Assembly: GCA_021029095.1 (NCBI GenBank)
Contig: JAJOHG010000013.1
Location: forward strand, 186,001-250,000
DNA: 64,000 bases
Source: Phellopilus nigrolimitatus
Lineage: Eukaryota; Basidiomycota; Agaricomycetes; Hymenochaetales; Hymenochaetaceae
Reading direction: 5' to 3'
This document shows positions 35,371-46,464 of the stretch, piece by piece. Numbering within the stretch: the first letter of the stretch is position 1; each line of letters begins with the position of its first letter. The translations under genes were made by a program, and so were the position numbers. The notes below the pieces were generated by a model, which had not been told where the DNA came from, did not search any database, and saw only the letters and a list, made by a program, of their open reading frames with translations.

Positions 35371-35495
35371 TGTACAAAAAGTCAGATATGTAAATATCCC
35401 AACAGTTAAGTAAGGATTTCAAGACGGAAGGAGGATTGTAGGAATCATTATTTTGCTGTTATAGCACGTAGTCGATAATTTGATTGTAATGCCTG

Positions 35496-35531
35496 TTGTA
35501 ATTCAAATTGTAATTCAAATTGTAATTACAT
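35496..35531 (+). repeat. Subterminal 12-bp tandem repeats of the element
   Basis: TTGTAATTCAAA occurs twice in succession, followed by the variant TTGTAATTACAT. They lie in the AT-rich right subterminal region and share the TTGTAAT core with the left-end repeats. Confidence 0.75.
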
Positions 35532-35850
35532 TATAAAGATTCGCTATGTAGTTACAAAACTTCGCTATAATTGTAATTAAGCAACTAAATTAAGGCATTA
35601 TGATGAATTATAATCCATTGCAATTCACTCCGGATTTTTCCGACATATATGGAGTTCAATTCCCACCCGCCTGCGGAAACCATACTCCAAGGTGCCGCCT
35701 CGCAGTTCAAACTCATGCAAAATGACCATTCAAAATGTAAAAATGCCACATAAAGCTGTAGAAACATTTGCTGTACATACAGACAGTGACAATACAGGCA
35801 TATTCGACTCAACTCGACATGTTGGTTAATTTCCACAGGTATATTTCCAT

Positions 35851-35885
35851 ATAAGGCAGGATGCAAGACTTTCTGGACCCACCTG
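35851..35885 (-). repeat. Right terminal inverted repeat
   Basis: The reverse complement of the left end, 34/35 identical, followed by TA at 35886-35887. Confidence 0.9.
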
Positions 35886-35887
35886 TA

Positions 35888-36383
35888 CCTGAAACCGATT
35901 TCAGAACTGTTTATTGAAGGTTTTACTAGATAGATATAAAACCACCAGTCGTCATAATACGGTACAGATCTTTATGGATATACCGTAGCCAATGGTTTGT
36001 TTGACTATGATGAAAGTTCTCAGGCCTCCTTAGTACTTGGTACACCAAGTGTAAATTAGTTAGTGGGTTTCCTTGCTGCTCGCGTTGATGGAAAGGTCAA
36101 CAGTCATGCTCGGTATTTCATAGCTGCGTGGAAGCATTACAGGTCGACAGACTGAGATGTCGGAGCTGCTTTGTCACATTGTGGACAGTGGGCATTTTCG
36201 TCAAGTGTGATGTTAGCGAACTTTTGAGCTTTATTGGTGCTGTCTTCAAATAATTGGGCACGTCGATATCTTGGACAAGCACTGGTGAGGTCCAGGGAAA
36301 TAAACGCCAGTGACAAGTTCTTGCTAGTGCAGAAGTCCGATATTCAAACATGACTTTGTAGACAAACCTCCAAATTTTATAGA
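35888..36383. other. Intergenic with a possible coding remnant
   Basis: Between the transposon and the BTB gene. A minus-strand open frame without start codon (36343-36137) reads ACPRYRRAQLFEDSTNKA, then ITLDENAHCPQCDKAAPTS and a stop. Its composition looks protein-like and it has a CPQC motif, but no ATG or splice partner is visible. It could be a gene remnant or an alternative 3' exon of the BTB gene. Confidence 0.3.
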
Positions 36384-37527
36384 CTACTGTTGAGGAAGCT
36401 CAGGCAAGTCAGATTCTTTGAGAAGCCACCAGTTAGGCATGCCCACGACGCCCGGAAGAGCTTCCCATATATTCAGGCGATGACTCTCCACGTCGGATTT
36501 GAATGCTTCTTTACACCGTACGCAAACCGTCATACCGTCACTCTCGAGATATTGCACCGTCTGCAGCATCCACTTTAAAGGACCCGTCCGGGTGAACCAC
36601 GTCCTAGACGCGCGTGATGCGACTCGTGCAAAAGTATGTGAGCATGGATCGATCTCCTCTGGTCCTAACGGGCGACGCCGGCTCGGAGGCGCAGCATCTG
36701 TTTCATCCCGGCGGTACTGACATGCCACGCAAGACCTTCGCTCGCTTAAAAACCGTCGTACATAGTCCAGCATGATTTCGATACGATGCTGAAACATGAG
36801 CGTGTAGTTGTTCATGTCCTCGACGGAAAGAACCGAGGAAGGTCGCGGGAGGCCCGAGGGCGATTCAGCAGAGAGCTTTGGATGAGAGCCTCGCACTAAA
36901 TCGGCAAAGGGATACATGGAAAGAAAGTACAGCGCAGAGGGAATGACAACACGAATATGTGTCTCGCGGGCAAGGTTGAGAACGTGTATGGGATGGACAT
37001 ACGGATAGGTGAGTTCGGATCCGACCGGTGCCTGGATTGCACGCTCAACCATTGCGTCGTGATCTTCGAGGAGATGCGACCACGTCTTAGCGAGTGCTTC
37101 GATCGCCTGTCGGCGAAGGTGCGCGATGAAATATTTCGACGACAGTCGTAAGATGGATGCAAGAAAAAAGAAATCTTCAATATCTCGGTTCTGAAAGGTC
37201 CTTTCAAAGTTTAATGATTAGAGCAAGAAATCACGGAGTGGGCACGAATAAAACTTACACCCCATCGTAGATGGCTTTGAGCAGGTTCGAGATCTCGACT
37301 GGCAAATCGTACATACAAACCGTCTCGATGTCTGTTGTTGTCGATGGTTGAGGCCATGTGAGCATATCTCTGAAGATTTCGGACTGGCGTGCGAGTACAC
37401 CGCGATGTATCTTGAAGCCAACGCTGCCAGCCATGATAACAAGATTCCCATCATCAAACCAAGGGTCTCCCTGCTTTTCCATCGCTGTGACCTGATCAAT
37501 ACCGTTGCCGGCGTTGCTTTCAGACAT
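36384..37527 (-). CDS. BTB/POZ domain protein
   Basis: Two exons (37527-37259 and 37200-36384) splice in frame to 361 residues. The N-terminal BTB fold reads PWFDDGNLVIMAGSVGFKIHRGVLARQSEIFRDML, PVEISNLLKAIYDGV, then FFFLASILRLSSKYFIAHLRRQAIEAL. The remainder, with several Cys (SCVACQYR, TVCVRCKEAF), is typical of the large family of BTB proteins expanded in mushroom-forming fungi. BTB domains mediate dimerisation and often act as cullin-3 adaptors; a target is not predictable. The gene is intact, with no frameshift. Confidence 0.9.
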
Positions 37528-37985
37528 GATTTGGAGCGGAAGAGAAAGGTCAAGTTTCGCCGGTAGTCCGCTTAAGTTTGATAATTGGAGGAAGGTGAAA
37601 GTAGACCACCGAAAGTCAAGGGCAGAACGCTTATGTACATACACGTACGTAAGTACCCTTTTCAGCCACAATGCCAGTGTGCTCTCTTCGCAATTTTCAA
37701 TTCGTCTGCAATCCTGATCTCGGCTCCCCAAATATTATCAGCCATGCAAGGTCACAAACAAGCTCGTATTACTAAATTTTGCGCATGTAGCTCGAACCTC
37801 TAGGAACGCGACCCAAACTCAACAAAACCAAAAAGACTCAGGTCTTCCCATGTATATCGAAGTCGAAGATTAATGTACTGCCATGCGGCCTGTAGGCGCC
37901 TTCACCATGATAAACGGACATCGCCTCCTATCTTCTCATCCTCGCTCTCTACATCCACGGCGGCAGTGTCCTCGCCATCAGATCT
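37528..37985. other. Intergenic, divergent promoters
   Basis: A spacer of 458 bp between the BTB gene (minus) and the WW-like/membrane gene (plus). No separate gene is seen. Confidence 0.45.
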
Positions 37986-40830
37986 ATGGAATTTCGCCGA
38001 ATACCTATCTTGTCGCTATTTCAGAGGCTGCTCCGTCTGTGCCGATGCTGGACACATAACTCTCTGCATAGTATTCTATCTTTCTTAGCGCTAGCGCGTA
38101 AAAGCGGCGGACCTTCTAAAAGATGTGGGGGTTCGGAAAAACGAATTTTGCCAAAGGTCCATGATCACTCAAGCTCAGACATCCATGAGAGTCGTACTCA
38201 CATCGAGGGACAATCCAAAAGTCATGGAGCTATGACACTTCAAGGTGACAGACGCTCTGTGGTTCTTGCTTGTTCTACCGTACCAGCCATCTCTCTACCG
38301 CCTCGTACACATCATGATCAGCAACGAGTGTCGGCGGACTACCCCGTGCTCAGACCGCCCACTCCCTTAAACTCGCCGGGTGTTTTAGACTTGGGAAACA
38401 GTGCACAGCATCGTTTTTCTTCAGATCACAATACGATTTCCCGGCCAGCGGGTAACCCAAATACTGCAGAACCCGCGCACATTCTTGCCGTGCCAGAAGA
38501 CTCGAAGTCTATGAAGTGCACGACTCCGAGCGCTTCACTCAGATACGATCGTAATATTACCATGTACGTATAGCATCTTTCGCATTTATTTTTAGGTTTT
38601 ATTGACATACTACTAGAAAAAGTATCTCGGGGCCTCGAAAGTGGGTATTCGAACCTCTTCAGACACTTAATGTCTATGAGTGAGTTTAAGTTTCTGTTTA
38701 CACGTGGATCTGAATCAGTGAATGCCGAACAGGAAGCAGATTATCCCGTCATGGATGTCATACACTCACCCAGAAGGACAAATATATTTCCTCAATACTT
38801 CTCGCGGGTTTCACTATCTCACGGAAGCACATCTCTATGAAGGCCATATCTTGGAGCAAGTTGAGAATTTTGTTGATGAAATAGAGAAGAAAATTCGCGA
38901 GTACCATTCAGACCACCGATTTCCCTCCAATGTTGAGGTTGTTCTTGAGATCGGGGACCAAATCTGGTCATATTATTTAGTTGACCTAGACCGCTGCTGT
39001 ATATTTTGGCTTGACGATTACGACGCCGAGGTCTTGATCCCTCCGACATTTGGTATCGAGGCGCAGGAACACTTTCGTGCGTATCAGTCTCCAAAGATAT
39101 AGCTGTCTTACCTATTGCTAGCACTTGTTTTTATAGATCACTTGCTCAATGGGGAGTATTGGTTGCACATCGAACACTTTCCCAGCCACCGTCAGTTGAT
39201 GAAGGGAACCCTGGAAGAACTTTTAGGGATTCTTAACTTTTGCAAAATCGGTATGACTTCGAGAGCTCTCTGCGCCACTTGCATTTATAAAGTACCATGT
39301 CCGTTTGGATCAAGCAGATTACGCGACGTCCAGCGATTCCACAGCACCGTACAAGGAATCGGAAACAGAATCACTCATCGCATCTGTAAAACATTTCCAA
39401 GGTTTGATTGCGTCGCCCTCAAGCCACGATGTCTCGATGAATATTTTTTTTCACAGCACTTCATGAATCAGGTTATTCTTCCGGCAACGTAGTCGCGGGG
39501 TCAGGCAAGTTACTCTTGTATTGGAGAATTACGGATACATTTTCACACCTTTTCCAGCTCGCATTATGGTCATCATTGGTAAGTAATATCCATAAGCTGT
39601 CCGCCTATCAAGTCAATTGATTGAATTTTGAACAGCAAACGAGCGTTTTCACAATTTTTATGGGTTCAACGGTGCTCGCCTGACCGTAACTCAGAGTGTG
39701 CGGGGAGATAATTTGAGGCCGCGCTCATGGCTCATCAAGTTACTTTCTCCAGCATTGTTCTATGCACCGGATACTCACCTCTCTCGGCTCGAGGATCTGT
39801 GGGTCGACGGAGTGATCAAGCAGCGACGCTGGAAAATTTTCCAGGAAAAACTTGAGCGCGATTGGGAAGGATTTGTACTTTATGTACGTTTAACCAAAAG
39901 AAAGCCACGCTGTGCATTTGAGACTCATATCTCCGGAAATAAATTTGCCCATTTTAAGGCTACGGTTTTATTGAACGCCAACGTCGCGTTTCTTGCTATC
40001 CCGGCCGTTACGTCTAACAACAGTTCGCTGTGGGAATCTCCAGCAGCGATTGCCAGTAAGGCGTCCATCATCGCAAGCCTAGGAAGCATCACCGTCGGCC
40101 TCCTCCTTGTCCGGCAGCTTCGTACAAGATCAAGGGATTTGGAATACTCGGCGAGCGATGCGGTAAGTGAGACATTGACTGTTATCACAGCCGTTTGCTG
40201 AAGTAAGTACGCCGTCTCATAAAATTTGCTCGTAAAGATTGGATATCTGCAACGTCGGAGGCATCCACAGCTCGGTCTTGAGACAATGGCCATCCAGTAC
40301 AGCTTGCCGTATGCGTTGCTTATGTGGGGGTACGTTGGTTTATCTTACGGTCTTATTATTTGTCTTTAGTCTGTTGCTCAAAGGCTGAATACAATCCTGG
40401 TAGTATGGCAACCTTCCTCACCTCTGTCGCCATGTTATGTTTCTTGAATGTCGATGACACTACCAGTATTCTCGCTCGTGCCAGCTATGGGTGTGGATGG
40501 ATTGTCATCGTGGTTCTTATCCTCTGGACGGTGCTCACTGGTTGGGAGACGACAAATAATCTGCATTGGCGCGACTCTGTACCGCGTCTCTTCCGGCGAA
40601 AGCTAGAGGCACTCGGGCCTGGTGACGAGCAGGGCGATGGGATAGACAACGGGAATGGAACGACAGAGAATTTCGACATGCAATCACACATGACAACTTT
40701 GACGGCTAACAGCAAGCACACAGGGCTCAAACCCGTCAGATTGAGGAAAATGATGAGAACTTTCTCGTGGGTCGGTGGCAGACAGACACAGACGAATCTC
40801 GAGCTTCCTCGGTTTGACCCAGAGCGGTGA
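37986..40830 (+). CDS. Agaricomycete-specific WW-like, multi-membrane-span protein
   Basis: Belongs to a family found in many copies in mushroom-forming fungi and of unknown function. The first exon (from ATG 37986) is basic and disordered and ends SLRYDRNIT, a conserved point in the family. A WW-like module follows: IPSWMSYTHPEGQIYFLN (about 38745-38800), then YWLHIEHFPSHRQ. The second half is membrane-embedded: ATVLLNANVAFLAIPAV, IIASLGSITVGLLLV, ETMAIQYSLPYALLMWG, MATFLTSVAMLCFLNV and GWIVIVVLILWTVLTGW. The cytosolic tail ends with a basic Ser/Thr stretch. At least eight exons; NERFHNFYGFNGARLTVTQS follows the intron ending at 39633. Joins around 38575-38720 and 39480-39570 are not fully resolved. 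Confidence 0.75.
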
Positions 40831-43103
40831 TAGTCTTCTATTGTTTCCAACGAGCGATGTAAGAGATGACTTGTGTGAGCGCTGCTATCTTTTTCTTTCA
40901 CCCTCGGGCGAACGCAGATTATATTATTACTGTTCCGTTTGTTTCTCGTGTCTTGAATGTATTCTGTGCCCCCAATTCACTATCAGGGAAAATAAAAATA
41001 AGCAGTGTCATATTATGATGGGGGACACGTTATGACCTATATTTACTTTGAAAAAATATTTTGGCTACGACTCAGAGCTCGAAGTAGAGACGCATCTGCT
41101 CAGTGTTCGAATATTTCAATAACTTGCTTTGTAGCTTCACAGAATATGACTCGAGATTATTGTATAAACTAGGTAAGAGTCGCTTCTGCACTTTTGCGCA
41201 TTATGCTGATAACACATGGTATCAATATGAAGCCCTTTCCACGGACTGCCTCCCGATCCTAGAAAGAAATCCTTGTTTAATTGATTAATTTCTCCTTTTA
41301 CTATGTTTTCTGCGTTGTACGTACTCGATAGCTTAGAGCCATGATAGAGATTTTCCAGATCGTTTTGTCTGCACCGCTGCCTCCTCGGGTCAGAAATGAA
41401 GCGACGTGAATGACAGTTTATCTTTAATTGCAGCTCCGCCGATTGCGCACTGTCTAGTGATCAGTGTTTTCTGGTCGAAGTCAAGAACGTAAAGGATCGG
41501 TGACCTGGGAAACCTGCTTTGGTTAATCAAGATGCAATTCCTGAAGACGGAATGCTGCTTACCTGTCAGCGTATAGTGCAGGTACAAGCATCGTTAGTGA
41601 AGTTGAGGGCTATGTGAAGGTCGGAGGGTGTTGGAGAGCTCTGAGCAAGGTGCCTATTAGTCTAGGACTACAAAAAACGGGCATGAACTCGCCGACATTT
41701 ATGTTTCTAGACAGTACATCACGCTTGAATGCAGTAGTTCTGCTCCCGCTGTCATGCTAGTGTACAAAAACCGTGATTGTTCCTGCGAAACCTAAACGAC
41801 CAAGCACCCATTCAATGCAGTTGCAATCAAGTCCATAGCTCGAATAGCTGGCCGAATAGTCTAATGAGAAAAACCTCGATTTATCACGCGACATTTCGTA
41901 ACTTGAAGCTAACTGAGTATGAATCATGCGAGCTCTCACACAGCGAGACTAAGTGAGAAAAAAATATCCCTGCAAGTCGGTACTTCGCATTCATGCAAAG
42001 ATGCTTCCTAGAAAAAATAGGATCTCAGCTTCGTCTCAGACTCTCTGGATAGATGGTTTTGTGAAACATGAATGAAAAGCAAATACTCATCATTGCTTAC
42101 TATCTTAGCCTTTCTGCAGTTGCGAAACCAATGTGGGGAACGAGAACTAGCTGATGTCAAGTCAAAAATAAGCTGTCAATGGGAGATGTCGGGACCGATG
42201 TATTGTGCTACGATGTGCAATGTCCGAGGGAGGCCCAACGAGGGTATAAAAACATACGGGCCAGTGTTCATAATGCAGATACCGAGAAGGGGAAACAAAA
42301 GCGCCCACAATGAATAGGAAATAGATCAGTCTGAACGCGAACTTGCCGGCCCTAAACACGGTTTCCCACGAAGAGCTTTGGCTACACGTATGTATAGCGC
42401 ACGTCTCCCCAACGTGTGTCTCGACTCCAAACTAATAATTGCAGTTATACGCAGGGACGGTCGAAGAAAAGCAAGCTTCTTTTTTTTCATTTACTCTTAA
42501 TTGCATTCTCTGATTTTAAGTTTGCAGACAAGACAAGGCTGACTTGCTGTGCTGCAGAAGTGATCGACGCCTGCAACCTGTAAACGGGGGTGGAATGTTT
42601 TCGAGTTCAAAAATCCTTTTGTTATGATCCTAACTAGGTTTTGATCTCCTCCCTTTGTCGCGCCGTTTGTCCGCCGTCATTCCGGCGATCCTAGACACGT
42701 GGTGATGATTGTCTGCGTTCTAAGACGTGCTCTTATCCACCGCTTTGTCCTAGATGTCTACCTCAATGAACACGTCAATACGTCTATGAGCTCGGGAGGC
42801 TCGTTTTGAACCTCGCTTTTAGTCGCTGGTTCCAAAGTGTGCAGAATGAGGGTCCGAGTGTCGTAGAGCGCTGACCAGGGGAGGCGCCGCGTCGATGGCG
42901 CTTTGAACGAAAAAGTCTAAGTATGCTGTTTTGCCTATTATTCTCTCCGATCTCTGGAATGTATAAAGGGATCGCAGTCTGGCCGCGTCGGCTTCATTTT
43001 TATACCCTTCTCTTCTTGCCTATCTCCTTCTCAGTTTGTTTTCCTCGGGCTCCTTCGACTCCCTCACTTTACTCCTTCCGACCTTAATTTCTCGTCGATT
43101 GCA
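40831..43103. other. Intergenic, 2.3 kb, no recognised gene
   Basis: Downstream of the WW-like gene and upstream of the C2H2 gene. Short frames on both strands show no family resemblance. The last 500 bp (42600-43100) are pyrimidine-rich with a TATA-like element and form the promoter of the C2H2 gene. A transcription-factor gene with a long 5' region is common; no uORF stands out. Confidence 0.45.
42962..42968 (+). promoter_or_regulatory. Possible TATA box of the C2H2 gene
   Basis: TATAAAG lies 142 bp upstream of the start codon at 43104 and is followed by a CT-rich stretch (42995-43090) typical of fungal transcription start regions. Confidence 0.45.
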
Positions 43104-44480
43104 ATGGCTCATATCATGACTTCCAACTCCAAGCTGGATCTTGGGGCGAGCCGGCATCTGCCAACAAGAGACATTCCTGCAAACTACAAGGGGAACAAAG
43201 AAGCAGAATTTACGCTCAGAGAGTCGGGCTGGGTAAATTTAGGCTTTGACGTCTCTTCTGAGGAAGAGGCTGCACTGAATGGAGGACAGCTTGCCCCTGG
43301 TATTTATATTCCCTCTCAAAACATTCCCCCGTCTCCAGAACCAGCGAGGATATCCACATATGCGCAGGCCGCATCCGATTTCGACGCCATGCTACTTCAG
43401 GCTGCGCCTGCAAATTTTTTCGACCTTACAGAATCCCTGTCAGACTGGTCTTACGATTCTCCTGACGCGTCCTTGAACGCGGAGGCCCCCGTGTACGACT
43501 ATGTTCCCTACTACGCCGACTATTCCGAGAAATACACCGGGAATTTTGAGGGGCTCTACACGCCGCAGAGCCATCATGCGCTCCCCATGCCCGCGTCCAT
43601 CTTCGAGACGCCGTGCACGCCTGCGCGCCACCCAAATTTGTACCTTCAAACGCCGGAGCTTTCTCCCGATGGGAGCGACTGCAGCGAGGCGGAAACGGAC
43701 TGGGAGTCAGAGCTCGGGTCGTCTGACGTGAGTCGCGCGTCTAGCAGTGAGCCTCTCGCGAACGCGTTGGACCTGGACTTGAATTACTTCTCAAAGCCGG
43801 AAACGAAGCGAGGCGGGAAGTGGGGCGGCCAAGGGAATCCGCTACCACAGCTTTTCTCGCAGAGCCAGAAGCCCCAGGCGCCTGCCGCTGGTCCTAGCTC
43901 GATCCCGTGGCAGCGCTCCCTCTGTGAATTTTCCGTGGATCCTGGATCCCCATCACCTGGTCCGTCCAGGACGACGACAACGCGTTCTAAGCGCAAGGCT
44001 AACTCGACGCCGTACGCGCACAGGGCGCCAAGCCCGGTTAATTTTTCTTTCCGCACTCGCACTGCTAGCCCCGTCGAAAAGCCCTCGTCGAATCTCAAGT
44101 GCAACATCTGCGGTTACGTGCAGATGTGCGGCCCAGGCGACATGCGCTCGTACAAACGCCACCTTCAGACTCACCCACAGTATAGAGTGCTTGAGTGGTA
44201 CTGCAGAGGCACACGGCGTGCGTACCTTTCTCTTTCCACTCCTCTTCCTTCCTCCTATTTGTCTTGCCCATTGTCTACATTTTCGCATTCTGACATTTGC
44301 ATTCAACCTGCAGGGGAAGACGGGACATACGATGGCGGCTGTGGCCGTCCGTTCGCACGGAAGGATGCACTCCAACGCCATATCAAAACCACGAAGTATG
44401 GCTGCATTTCCGACTTCCGTCCCGTCATAGTCTTATGCGATGACGCTGCCGACATAAACCTATTCGCGCCCGGACAATAG
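43104..44480 (+). CDS. C2H2-type zinc-finger protein, probable transcription factor
   Basis: Two exons (43104-44217 and 44314-44480) encode 426 residues. The intron is 96 nt and in frame, so reading through it leaves an open frame; its GT...CAG borders and the better zinc-finger join favour splicing. The N-terminal 330 residues are acidic and Ser/Pro-rich, suggesting an activation region. The zinc-binding part has CNICGYVQMCGPGDMRSYKRHLQTH (Cx2Cx16Hx3H, longer than the usual 12-residue spacing), then WYCRG, and CGRPFARKDALQRHIKTTKYGC. It has the look of a fungal C2H2 regulator of two fingers. The targets are unknown. No defect is seen. Confidence 0.88.
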   Translation: MAHIMTSNSKLDLGASRHLPTRDIPANYKGNKEAEFTLRESGWVNLGFDVSSEEEAALNGGQLAPGIYIPSQNIPPSPEPARISTYAQAASDFDAMLLQAAPANFFDLTESLSDWSYDSPDASLNAEAPVYDYVPYYADYSEKYTGNFEGLYTPQSHHALPMPASIFETPCTPARHPNLYLQTPELSPDGSDCSEAETDWESELGSSDVSRASSSEPLANALDLDLNYFSKPETKRGGKWGGQGNPLPQLFSQSQKPQAPAAGPSSIPWQRSLCEFSVDPGSPSPGPSRTTTTRSKRKANSTPYAHRAPSPVNFSFRTRTASPVEKPSSNLKCNICGYVQMCGPGDMRSYKRHLQTHPQYRVLEWYCRGTRRAYLSLSTPLPSSYLSCPLSTFSHSDICIQPAGEDGTYDGGCGRPFARKDALQRHIKTTKYGCISDFRPVIVLCDDAADINLFAPGQ

Positions 44481-44996
44481 AGGCTGGCCCTCTTCATTCG
44501 TTCACTACCTACTATCCATACTCACGGACACTACTCGCGTATATGCGTGTGTGCGCTGATATTTTGACTTGCCCTCGTAAATTCTGCTTTAATTTTTCTT
44601 TCGTCATAGGGACTTCTTTTTTCTTTTCTACGAATAATCTCTTCCTACCTAATTACTTCCAAAGGACAGTTGTTTCCACGCTCATTGTATCAGTATACCA
44701 GGTTTCCCCTTTGTTTTCCTATTGCTTTTATTAGTCACTGCCTGTCACACCATTTCCTCTTACTACGCCTGTGTATCATACCTTTCTTTTGCACGCAAAG
44801 TCCAAACCGCTGAGTTCACTCGAATTATTAACGAAGAACAAAATAATAAATCACTTTAACGAATCATTTTGCGACAGCCTAGAGGGAATATGGATCGAGC
44901 TTCGCTGGTAGTGCGCTTTGTTCTGGAGACCTGTTGAAGCGCACAGATGGCAAAGAGTTTGAAATCAAACAAGATTCGAGAAAGTAGTACACAGAA
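44481..44996. other. Intergenic, convergent 3' ends
   Basis: T-rich 3' UTR-like sequence between the C2H2 and G-patch stop codons. No gene is seen. Confidence 0.5.
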
Positions 44997-46256
44997 CTAT
45001 AAACTGGCGGCCTCAGCCTCGGATTCTTTCCGACACCGATTTGCCTTCCTCTCCTCCCTTACCCTCCGTCTTTCCTCCTTCTCCTTCCTGCGCGATGTCG
45101 ATTTCGTCTTCCGCACCAAGTCGACGCTCTCCCGAGCATCCCCGTCCTGCTTCCGGCGCTTTTTTTTCTTGAGCTTCACTTCTTCCTCTTTCACAACCTC
45201 GCATATCTCAGCAACTCCAGAACTAGCTCCGAGTTCGTCTTCTGTATCGCCATTTGTATCCAGATTTTGCTTCTTGAACTTTTTCTTCCCGTCCGCATTT
45301 TCGTCTTTGGAGCGTTTTCGCTTCCGTTCCTTTTCAATCATGGTTTTGTCGGTCGGTTCAACGGGAGAGTGAGAGCGGATTATCTCTACCTCCCTTTCTT
45401 TCCCTTTCCTCTTCGCCCTTTTCCTTTCCTCCTTTTCCTCCCTTTTTCCCTTCTTTTCATCGCTCGTCTTTCTACACTTCTCCCCCTTCTCCTTCTCGCT
45501 CTTCCTTTTCCTTTTATCCGTTCTCTTCTCGTTCTGCTGCTGCTGCTCCTTTGACATACTTCCGTTAATAGAACCGACAGTGACTGTATCGCAAATTGGA
45601 GGTGCAGCATCCCGAGCAGCTGCCATCGAGGGCGAGGTCGACGGGACTTTCTTGTCTTCGTCGGGGATATCCGGCCCAAGGACAGGTCCGCGAAAGAAAC
45701 GTGCATATAGGCCCTTGCGTGCGGCGGCGCGTTTGGCTGCTGCGATGAGGCTCATGCGCGGGACATTCGATGAGTCTGCGCAAGGTGTCGAGCCACCCGA
45801 GGAAGCTGGCGTGCCGACCACCGGCCTCTTGTTCGACAGCAGACCAGTGCTGGTGCGCGTGAGGGTAGGGAGGGGAGGGGCAGAGTCGGCATCCTGTGAA
45901 TATACTGGTCAGCATTTCTGAGCTGATTAGAATTTTAAATTGAGTAGACTTTTAAATTATTTACTGACCGAGCCGCTGCTATCATCGTCATCTTTGTGTA
46001 TCTTGACCTGGATCGTCTTCGCCGCGACAGAGAAAACACTGCGTATCGAATAAGGATGATCAAATGCACTTTTCTTTGAAATAAAAAGCACATACTGGTC
46101 CCAGAAGGGGAACGCCTCATCTCTGTCCTTGCCCAAGCCTGCGAGAGTCCTCTTTTGCGGGATGGCCAGCGGACGAGAAATCGCACCATTCCGCAGTCCA
46201 GAGCCCTTTCCAGACCAGCCCTGCGCGACGAGATACGAATGCCCGTCGAGCGGCAT
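44997..46256 (-). CDS. G-patch domain protein (Tma23/GPATCH4-like)
   Basis: Three exons (46256-46096, 46038-45969, 45893-44997) splice in frame to 375 residues. The N-terminus carries a G-patch: MPLDGHSYLVAQGWSGKGSG, LRNGAISRPLAIPQKRTLAG and LGKDRDEAFPFWDHVF, with the glycine spacing of the motif. The C-terminal two thirds are lysine/arginine/glutamate-rich with repeated KRKRK and KKKKRRKQ blocks, fitting a nucleolar protein. Tma23 in yeast is a nucleolar factor associated with ribosome biogenesis; G-patch proteins commonly activate DEAH helicases. Assignment to Tma23 rather than PINX1 is by the short N-terminal context. It is divergent from the next gene with 208 bp between starts. No defect is seen. 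Confidence 0.88.
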
Positions 46257-46464
46257 TGTTTTCCTCTGTTCTCGCAGAAGATAACTAATAGGAAGGAAGG
46301 TTGTTGGACGGAGGTTGGAGGGATTCAAAAGCGGACGCTGCCGACGGCAGATGTTTTACATGTACTTTCTTGGACAGGAATCGGGCAGTCTTTGTTTTTT
46401 TACGCTAATCGTAACCGAGTTCGGCTACATCCACTTTCCCCGCCTTGCGACTGCCCACCCGACG

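Larger units (their letters stand above)
32599..35885. mobile_element. Non-autonomous TIR DNA transposon with captured ATP-citrate lyase fragment
   Basis: The two ends are inverted copies of a 35-bp sequence beginning CAGGTGGGTCCAGAAAGT, 34/35 identical. Each end abuts a TA dinucleotide (32597-32598 and 35886-35887), as expected for a TA target-site duplication, the hallmark of Tc1/mariner-like insertion. Inside each end are AT-rich subterminal tandem repeats (32743-32812 and 35496-35531). The interior holds a disrupted ATP-citrate lyase segment and a tRNA-like sequence, and no transposase. A motif next to the left TIR (ATGTCGGAAAAATCC) recurs inverted at 35632-35647, about 240 bp from the right end, suggesting an insertion or rearrangement there. 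The family cannot be named without comparison to known elements. It lies 228 bp downstream of tRNA-Glu. Confidence 0.85.

Noticed and set aside
45267..45554. 95-residue hydrophobic plus-strand frame rich in Leu and Phe
   Set aside because: It is the complement of the Lys/Glu-rich tail of the G-patch gene; composition explains it.
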